A DNA stretch of 64,000 nt, taken from positions 8,750,724 to 8,814,723 of the forward strand of contig VCAZ01000006.1 in assembly GCA_005784505.1 (NCBI GenBank). Direction: 5' to 3'. A program made the position numbers and the translations under genes. Shown here one piece after another: positions 59,301 to 64,000 of the stretch. The stretch's first letter is position 1. Every line of letters starts with the position of its first letter. The notes below the pieces were generated by a model. That model was not told the origin of the DNA, ran no database searches, and saw only the letters and a list, made by a program, of their open reading frames with translations. This DNA is from Bagarius yarrelli (taxonomy: Eukaryota; Chordata; Actinopteri; Siluriformes; Sisoridae).

Positions 59301-60535
59301 CCAGGCCTGAGACTTCTCTTGGCTCAGTGGACACCATTGTTCCTGCAGGCTGCTGAAAGGGACCACCTCCTCTTTAAGAGGGACTCTCACTGTAGGACTC
59401 TGACCCACCCATGTCTGCACCACTCGGTGGCCATATTGATGTGGTGCTGTGCATCTCCAGGGCAACGGGACGAGCTCGAGGGATCAGTCAGCCACTTTTG
59501 AGCCAGACTGGGCCCCTATGTCGGGCCATGGCAGGGGACACACCCACATAAAATCGCATATGGGCAGTCATGTAACACAAATCAGGGGTGATTGAAAGAG
59601 ACCCTGGAGAGTTCAGGGAGGCGCAAATGTCCTCTCTTAAGATATCAATAATTCACTGTGTCACCAGACGGGCCAGTATGTGGTCAGTCCTCAGGTGGAG
59701 TGAGTAGTCATATAAACATTGTTCTCATTAGTAGAATAGGGATAGTTCATGCATGTTGTTTGAAATGCTATAGTGACAGGTGTGGATGTAAAACAAACAC
59801 TGACAACCATTGTCAATGTCATTAAACCAATTGTGTTTTTCTAACTAAAAACTAGTTGACTTCTAATTGCTTCTGTCCTTTTGTACGTTCTTAGCGTATT
59901 GAACTTTTTTTTAAGGTTCCGTTTTTTTTCCTCATGAAACTAATAAAGGTTCCTATTTGTTATATCACAGAAAGAGATTGGGAGGCTTTAAAAAAATTAG
60001 CCTGTCCACATGTCTGTAAAACCTGGAGAGAATCCAGACATCTTATTCGATGTTCTCCTTCTGCTTTGATGTCAATTGCTCTCATAATTTATTTATCACC
60101 ACCTTTCAAAAATGTCACTGTAAACCTAGTAACCTGCTCTTGTCAACAGGAAGAGTGTGATGGAGTGGGAGGAACCTCATGACAGTGCACTTTACTGTAT
60201 GAAGACTGATAAGAACTTTATGATTGCTAGTGGTTCCTCCTCCTATGGAGTAGTGCGTCTGTGGGACAAACGGCAAACCCGCTGTTTGCAAGTGAGTGTA
60301 TGTGTGTTGGTGTGTTTCTTGCCTTTTTCTTATTTACGCATTTTTTTTAATTCATGCTTTTTTGTGCTTTGTTAAACTTCCGGTTTGTTTAATTTTCCAG
60401 ATGTTCCAGTTGATCTCCCCTGCCAGTAGCCCAGTGTACAGTCTGTGCTTTAATGCTACACACCTGTACGCCGCCCTGGACTCGGCTCTCTACTCACTGG
60501 ACTTTAGAACCTCAGGGCCCAGACCCAAGAGATAG
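36911..60535 (+). CDS. fbxw4: F-box and WD repeat protein 4 (dactylin)
   Basis: Substrate-recognition subunit of an SCF (Skp1-Cul1-F-box) ubiquitin ligase; its substrates are not well defined. Nine coding exons join to 393 residues, a little shorter than the mammalian protein (about 412). F-box at about residues 3-46 (FFQLPEDVLYLILSYLDYKS, then LCRLSQVCKR), a linker, then WD40 repeats: GH at 137-138 and 176-177, and W-D type ends at V202-W203, W251-D252, W295-D296 and W340-D341. Signature stretches are EDVCRFTLTDAHLISAGGDG, VNCIDCRGDLIVSGSRDKTA, FVTGTACCKNFAPLRIWD and VMEWEEPHDSALYC. The ATG at 36911 has A at -3 (CCCACCATG) and opens directly into the F-box. All introns are GT-AG and in frame. 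Same strand and order relative to fgf8 as in mammals, where the locus is linked to limb malformation (dactylaplasia/SHFM3). Confidence 0.97.
37555..38170 (-). mobile_element. Degenerate Tc1/mariner-type transposase relic
   Basis: The reverse strand encodes broken pieces of a fish Tc1-like transposase: a block like VTLPHTTFVNIAADHLHP and, next to it, QQNNACCHTAK, corresponding to the QQDNAPCHTA region around the second catalytic Asp (here N replaces D). Further downstream (reverse sense) are remnants of KHLWD. Frameshifts and the altered residue show it is dead. No terminal repeats identified. Confidence 0.8.
38265..38330. repeat. (GT)n(AT)n microsatellite
   Basis: A short GT run followed by about 50 bases of TA repeat. 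It sits directly before a TGCAGCTCT end motif (38365-38373) of the TIR-type repeat. Confidence 0.95.
38560..39027 (-). mobile_element. TIR-ended dispersed repeat, intron 1 copy
   Basis: Shares ordered blocks with 42134-42718: CTTGGTTTTGAAGTGACTG, CAGTCTGCATGTGGTTGTCT, then CTAACATCCGCATGCCA and the end TTTCAATATATTGCGCAGCC. About 70% similar by eye. The left end is unclear. No transposase. Orientation is arbitrary. Confidence 0.65.
39512..39607 (+). CDS. fbxw4: fbxw4 coding exon 2
   Basis: After TTCTTTAG. Encodes YPAIKLKDRVKISRNWSQG and CHKGALLTWKI, matching the linker of vertebrate FBXW4. Donor AA/GTAAGT. Confidence 0.92.
40585..40773 (+). CDS. fbxw4: fbxw4 coding exon 3
   Basis: After TTTTCACAG. 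Encodes LLPWLQLDGDVLYLSQA through FSGHREDVCRF and ISAGG. Donor GG/GTAACT. Confidence 0.94.
41109..41202. mobile_element. Mini inverted-repeat element (MITE), mariner-like
   Basis: About 94 bases bounded by TA dinucleotides. The ends AAAAGGGTGTCAAAAAGT (left) and ACTTTTTGATACCCTTTTG (right) are reverse complements with one mismatch in the shared core. The TA flanks suggest Tc1/mariner-type insertion. Internal part contains GGCAACAGATGGCAGCAC. Confidence 0.75.
41624..41756 (+). CDS. fbxw4: fbxw4 coding exon 4
   Basis: After TTTCGCAG. Encodes DGKIIVHCKN to GHNQEVNCIDC and SGSRDKTAK. Donor AAG/GTAAAG, phase 0. Confidence 0.95.
41979..42073 (+). CDS. fbxw4: fbxw4 coding exon 5
   Basis: After a long T tract and TTTTAG. 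Encodes VWSLNSDHMDKCLHTIP then YDRVWSVAISPSL. Donor TG/GTTAGT, split Cys codon. Too short (95 bp) to show as an open frame alone. Confidence 0.92.
42134..42718 (+). mobile_element. TIR-ended dispersed repeat, intron 5 copy
   Basis: Left end AGAGCTGCATGATATTCAAT and right end AATATATTGTGCAGCCC resemble each other as inverted repeats (GGGCTGCACAATAT type). 585 bases, no transposase. The middle matches the copy at 38560-39027. The class looks like a non-autonomous DNA transposon; a clear target-site duplication was not seen. Confidence 0.65.
42900..43121 (-). mobile_element. Possible DNA-transposon end
   Basis: Ends GTAACTAGTGACTCCCCAAC then ACTG; the reverse strand starts CAGTGTTGGGGAGTCACTAG, like the ends of common fish non-autonomous elements, with GTAACTGTTACATGTAACTA-type repeats inside. 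The other end is not found. Confidence 0.4.
44030..44440. promoter_or_regulatory. Candidate intronic regulatory block (fbxw4 intron 5)
   Basis: Complex, repeat-free block 13 kb downstream of fgf8, inside fbxw4. Known biology: fgf8 enhancers lie in FBXW4 introns in other vertebrates. No sequence alignment was possible here. Confidence 0.3.
46603..46623. repeat. (GT)n microsatellite
   Basis: 21 bases of GT repeat. Confidence 0.9.
47166..47208. repeat. (CT)n-rich microsatellite
   Basis: CT repeat with T-run and CCC interruptions. Confidence 0.9.
50540..51420. promoter_or_regulatory. Candidate intronic regulatory block (fbxw4 intron 5)
   Basis: About 880 bases of complex sequence; the last 230 bases (51190-51420) are the most striking, with an AACAGTAATTAAAATGCC homeodomain-type site (TAATTA at 51286-51291). 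No coding exon. Inference from composition and position. Confidence 0.35.
52815..52880 (+). CDS. fbxw4: fbxw4 coding exon 6 (66 bp)
   Basis: After TCTCAACAG. The first C completes the Cys codon, then TFVTGTACCKNFAPLRIWDT and a split Arg. Donor AAAG/GTAGCT. Found by joining frames across the 10.7-kb intron. Confidence 0.93.
53780..54290. promoter_or_regulatory. Candidate intronic regulatory block, stop-poor
   Basis: A 162-codon frame without stops runs through 53786-54274, but its translation shows no family, no splice logic and no Kozak start. Complex sequence with TTCTAATTGCTTAG and CAGGGCAATTAGAACG sites suggests a conserved non-coding block rather than a gene. Confidence 0.3.
57020..57155 (+). 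mobile_element. SINE 3' tail fragment
   Basis: TGTGACCCCAACTTCCTATC, then GGGTTATGCAACGAAAGAG, TTTCACTGTGCTGTAATG and TTTATGTGACAAA match the tail of the copy at 7180-7400. The tRNA-related head is missing. Confidence 0.65.
58850..58990 (+). CDS. fbxw4: fbxw4 coding exon 7
   Basis: After CTGCACAG. Encodes CDLVTCLGTEFRRGAGVLDI and TCGYDTFIRYWDLR. Donor CCAG/GTACGT. Confidence 0.95.
58991..60149 (+). other. fbxw4 intron 7 with a complex block
   Basis: 1159 bp. The section 59270-59660 is GC-richer and sequence-complex (CGGTGGCCATATTGATGTGG, CATAAAATCGCATATGGGC) and is a candidate regulatory block. The remainder is AT-rich. Intron 8 (60292-60400) is only 109 bp. Confidence 0.45.
60150..60291 (+). 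CDS. fbxw4: fbxw4 coding exon 8
   Basis: After TCAACAG. Encodes KSVMEWEEPHDSALYC and SYGVVRLWDKRQTRCLQ. Donor CAA/GTGAGT, phase 0. Confidence 0.95.
60401..60535 (+). CDS. fbxw4: fbxw4 terminal coding exon
   Basis: After ATTTTCCAG. Encodes MFQLISPASSPVYSLCFN to LYAALDSALYSLDFRTSG and ends PRPKR before TAG at 60533-60535. The last residues after SLDF are probably lineage-specific. Confidence 0.94.
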   Translation: MFQLISPASSPVYSLCFNATHLYAALDSALYSLDFRTSGPRPKR

Positions 60536-60553
60536 AACAGTTTACTCACATCA

Positions 60554-60590
<37 letters not shown>

Positions 60591-61125
60591 GATTCACATG
60601 TGCCTTTGTTTTTAAGTCCACATTACACAACTTCAACACCTTGTCCCTCTAGGTCTGACATCGAGCCTCTGACCTTTTACCCTTTCAAAATCTCAGCTTA
60701 GAACTTCAGGAACCCCATTAGAATATCTGTACCCAGTATGGCTTTAGAATGGTGCCACAGATAGTAGCGGATAGTTGTCATTTCTTTACTAATCTGTGTC
60801 ACTGGCTGTTGAGAGAAGCAGAGGGCACAGGGTTCATGACCTTCTGTGACCTGAGATTTAACAGATTTAACACATTGTCAGTGACCTGTGGGATTATAAA
60901 ACAAACACTGCTACGAGCTGCCTGATCGTTGATATTTATGCATTTTTTTCTGCTGTGCTCGAGCTGTTCATTCTTTCCTGAGTTTAATCACATGACTTAG
61001 TTTGGTGCTTTTTGTATTTCTTCTGGTCATCGTTAAAGGATGTTGTGAACGGGTTGATTTTATCCAGCTGTTGTTCTGTTTAAATGCCCCTTCGGCGAAT
61101 AAAGGTTTTATACTTCAAACAAATT
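60536..61125 (+). other. fbxw4: fbxw4 3' UTR with CA repeat and poly(A) signal
   Basis: A (CA)n microsatellite lies at 60564-60590 and AATAAA at 61098-61103, giving a 3' UTR of about 590 bases. Inferred from signals only. Confidence 0.6.
60564..60590. repeat. (CA)n microsatellite in fbxw4 3' UTR
   Basis: About 27 bases of CA repeat, 29 bases after the stop codon. Confidence 0.95.
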
Positions 61126-64000
61126 TACGTCTGTTCTGATTGGATTTTTTCAGCATAAATTTAAGATTAATTTGGAGACTTTTTTAATTATTAAATGTAA
61201 AACTTATTATACTTAATGATTTTTAGCACCATAAAACTGTTTAAATTTAGCACTGTTTGCTTTTCTTGTGCAATATAGACCCACTTGGGTTTTGAAAGAA
61301 TGCAATCATATTTTGTTTTCTTCTGTGTTTCAACGTGTGCACCACGTGAAAATAACCAAATATCGCACATCTGGTTAGATAAGGTGTAGGATGCTTTCTC
61401 TGCTGCTAATGCATGTTAAGTTATAACACTTTGAATGGGCTTCAGAGCTTCAAAGGAAACAACTCACCCTGTAGTAACATGCAAGCTGAGCCACTGAAAA
61501 CTCTAAAAGACTGCTGTTGAATGTGTTAAGAAGGCATTTGGAAGCAACATGTTAGTTAGTTAGTTGGGTTTTTTTCCCCTCACGCATCAAAAAGTTTGAA
61601 GACTTCTGCTACAGGTTTTGCTGAGACGAAAGTGATCATTCTTGTAGCTGCAGTGTTAATGCCTGTGTGTGGCCAGGGGATCGCTGGTGGTCATGATGGT
61701 AGAGCGCAGAGAGCAGACATCTGCCGGAGGGAAGAAGACAGAGCGAGTGTTTTCTCAACGTGTGCTAAATGCTGTTTTACATCGCACCAGTATCTGAGTG
61801 AATGACCATTCAGAGGGTGCGAGCAGGGGCCTGCTCTGACAGGGTTAATTCACAGACCTTCCCAAAACAAACGTCGCTTTCCTTTAATGTTAAAGCCCCT
61901 GGATTTGACCTGACAGAGGATCACATTGGAAAGGTGTTGCCCCTTAACACTCTGCTCAGGCCTCTTTTCTTTCTCTGGTTGCTGTGGAAAACCTCAAACG
62001 TGAGTCAAATTTTAAGTAAATAACATCAAAGTCTTCAAGAAATAATGGTTCTCGGAAACACCGTCAGTGGAATGACAACAGGAAGCCTACATAAATTATG
62101 ACCGAGTGATTAAATAAAATTCAACCACTGAAATGATGTTTGATAATTATTTTACTGTATTCTTTTATTTACAAGATCATGCCTGAGGAGGTTAGTGGTT
62201 TTGAGCTGAGGGATCTCTGCAGGTTATTTTACTCCAATCTTGAAATTGTGTCCTCATTGAACTCTGTGTGCACAGGGACACTGGAAATGCATTGGTGCTG
62301 TGATTTATGGACATTGATGGAATAAATGAGATCATATTTTAAATGCGACAATCCATTAACTAATTTTCCCAAAGAAAATGAAAGCCATGTCACCTTTATA
62401 CAGAAATGCAGGAAATATGGCCTCTTAAGACATGAAGCAGTGGCCAGTTGAATAAATAATCTGCTACTTCTTGGCCTCAGATGGAAATGAGTACTTGTGT
62501 GCTTATTTCTCTTTACTAATTAACATCCTGATCCCATGAATAAAAGCTTCATTTTATCCACAAATCCAACATCAAAATGTACTAGTTTTATTCATTATAA
62601 GATTGTTCTTTCTTTTATTTATTTTTTTTACACTTTACTTCACTGCAGTCACCTTTCTGGTTACTGTGATTATTTCTCATCAGTACAAAAAATAAAAATG
62701 TGATGGATAATTGTTAGAAAATTAAAAAGTATTTACAGGATGTCATATTTGCGGATTTCAGGATATGTTAATACTTTACGTGGGCTCTCTTACGTCGACG
62801 TAGGAGATTTTAATAAAAACGTATCCGACTTCAATAAACATAAACAGCAGTTGCGCACATTTTGCGGGTCACACAGTTCACTTTGCGACACAAGTTACAC
62901 ACAAGTTTAGTCGCACCAGTTTTTTAAAAAAGAGAAACGCTGAGCAACATAATATTCTTCATTATAGTTACATAAGTAACAAAAATAAAAATAAAAAAAA
63001 AATTTGTTTCAATCCAAGTTATTAAAAACCGCTGTTAAGCAATATGAAATGTTTGCAGTATTATTTACATTATTTACCAGCATTAGGACATGTTACTCGG
63101 CGATGCGGAAAATGTGGCCAATAAATTTAGAGAAATCAAATAAAAACGTTTGTTTCTTTTAGGCGTAAGTTCATCATTTATTCTTTTATCTGAACAAACC
63201 TATTAAACACCAGCAGGAAAAACAGGAGCGCGTGGATTTTCCGCGTAAATGCGCGCCACCTGCGCTTCTCTCCTCCGTCACACAAAAACTCCATTTACGG
63301 GTCTGAGAAAATATTCACAAGATTTCCATTTACTATTTACGATTTACGATTTACTATTAGGAAATTGTTCGCGCACAACTTTTATAAGGAGGCGCAACTG
63401 TCTAATGGAAACACAAGTATTTGTTGAAATATCTGATAATATCCTGGCTTTCTCAACAAACAACAACTGACAACAACTGACAACGCAGGTCATTTGTTGT
63501 TGTTGTTTGTTGTTTATTAGACAATGCGCCAAGAATACATATTTAATTTAGTATAAAAAATAAATAAAAAAACTGGATGAGATTTATCCGCACTCTAAAA
63601 AAACAAAAATACTCATCATTAGATTTTCCATCACCTGTATTAGAAAACGCAATTATAAAAAGAAACTTTTTTTTACATTTTTATTTTTATTTATGTTTGT
63701 TTTATGGACATAGAAAAAAAAATTTAATTATTAATTTTAAGTCCTTAAAACGAACAGGGCTCAGATATAATACATTAAATAGATTTTGTTAAGCACTTCT
63801 GAAAAACACCACCAAAATAAGCCAGTTTAAACAGCTGTGTATTTAAATTACAATTAACAGTAAGGTTCTAGTTCACTCAAGGGTTATTCGGTCAGTTCCT
63901 TTGGACTTTCCGTAAAGGTCTATAAAATTCAGGGTTTTAAAGTGGAAAACATTTAGAAAACTATCCGTAGAAGTGATCTGACAAGGATTCACACCTTTAT
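61126..64000. other. Downstream flank, no gene recognised
   Basis: Moderately complex at 61590-62000 and 62180-62480, AT-rich elsewhere. A CpG-bearing patch at 63215-63260 stands out from its AT-rich surroundings. Short inverted CAACAAACAACAAC repeats lie at 63455-63515. No exon of a next gene could be identified. Confidence 0.4.

Noticed and set aside
63455..63515. Inverted CAACAAACAACAAC repeat
   Set aside because: Low-complexity CAA/TTG runs pair by composition; weaker than the other palindromes.
1..64000. CRISPR arrays, operons, ribosome binding sites, rRNA or prophage genes
   Set aside because: The exon-intron structure of three vertebrate genes makes prokaryotic features irrelevant, and none was seen.
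61126..64000. A further gene after fbxw4
   Set aside because: Short frames only; none shows a family match or plausible linked splice sites.

Overview
This is nuclear DNA from a vertebrate, almost certainly a teleost fish. Three multi-exon genes lie on the + strand in the order SLC2A family sugar transporter (3' end only), fgf8, fbxw4. The fgf8-fbxw4 head-to-tail pair is the classic vertebrate linkage. The fgf8 product closely resembles the teleost fgf8a form. The interspersed repeats (Tc1-like relics, tRNA-derived SINEs with a tail typical of otophysan fish, abundant GATA, CA and GA microsatellites) also point to a fish. I cannot name the species; an otophysan such as a catfish or characin is a guess from the SINE tails.

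Layout: 1-2510 holds the last three coding exons of a class II GLUT, most like the fish slc2a15 group, followed by its 3' UTR to about 2.8 kb. From about 2.8 to 27.3 kb is a 24 kb region with no convincing protein-coding gene. It holds SINE copies, a Tc1 relic, a 92-bp inverted repeat pair, a perfect 37-bp palindrome, microsatellites and several sequence-complex blocks that look like conserved non-coding elements. fgf8 occupies 27291-31136 (five coding exons, 210 aa), with its poly(A) signal near 31917. A 5 kb spacer follows. fbxw4 runs from 36911 to 60535 (nine coding exons, 393 aa), with its poly(A) signal at 61098. The remaining 3 kb shows no gene.

How the parts relate: fgf8 is a secreted patterning signal (midbrain-hindbrain boundary, forebrain, limb or fin, somites). 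In vertebrates its enhancers are spread over the flanks and inside introns of the bystander gene fbxw4, so the two stay linked. Two very long fbxw4 introns (10.7 and 6.0 kb) fit that picture. SLC2A looks like another neighbour caught in the block. All 14 introns fully inside the window use GT-AG and keep frame.

I found no new enzymatic or defence system. The points most worth a second look are the conserved alternative acceptor that would give FGF8a- and FGF8b-type ligands, the perfect palindrome, the large inverted repeat beside a Tc1 relic, a TIR-ended repeat family inserted in two fbxw4 introns, and the candidate regulatory blocks.
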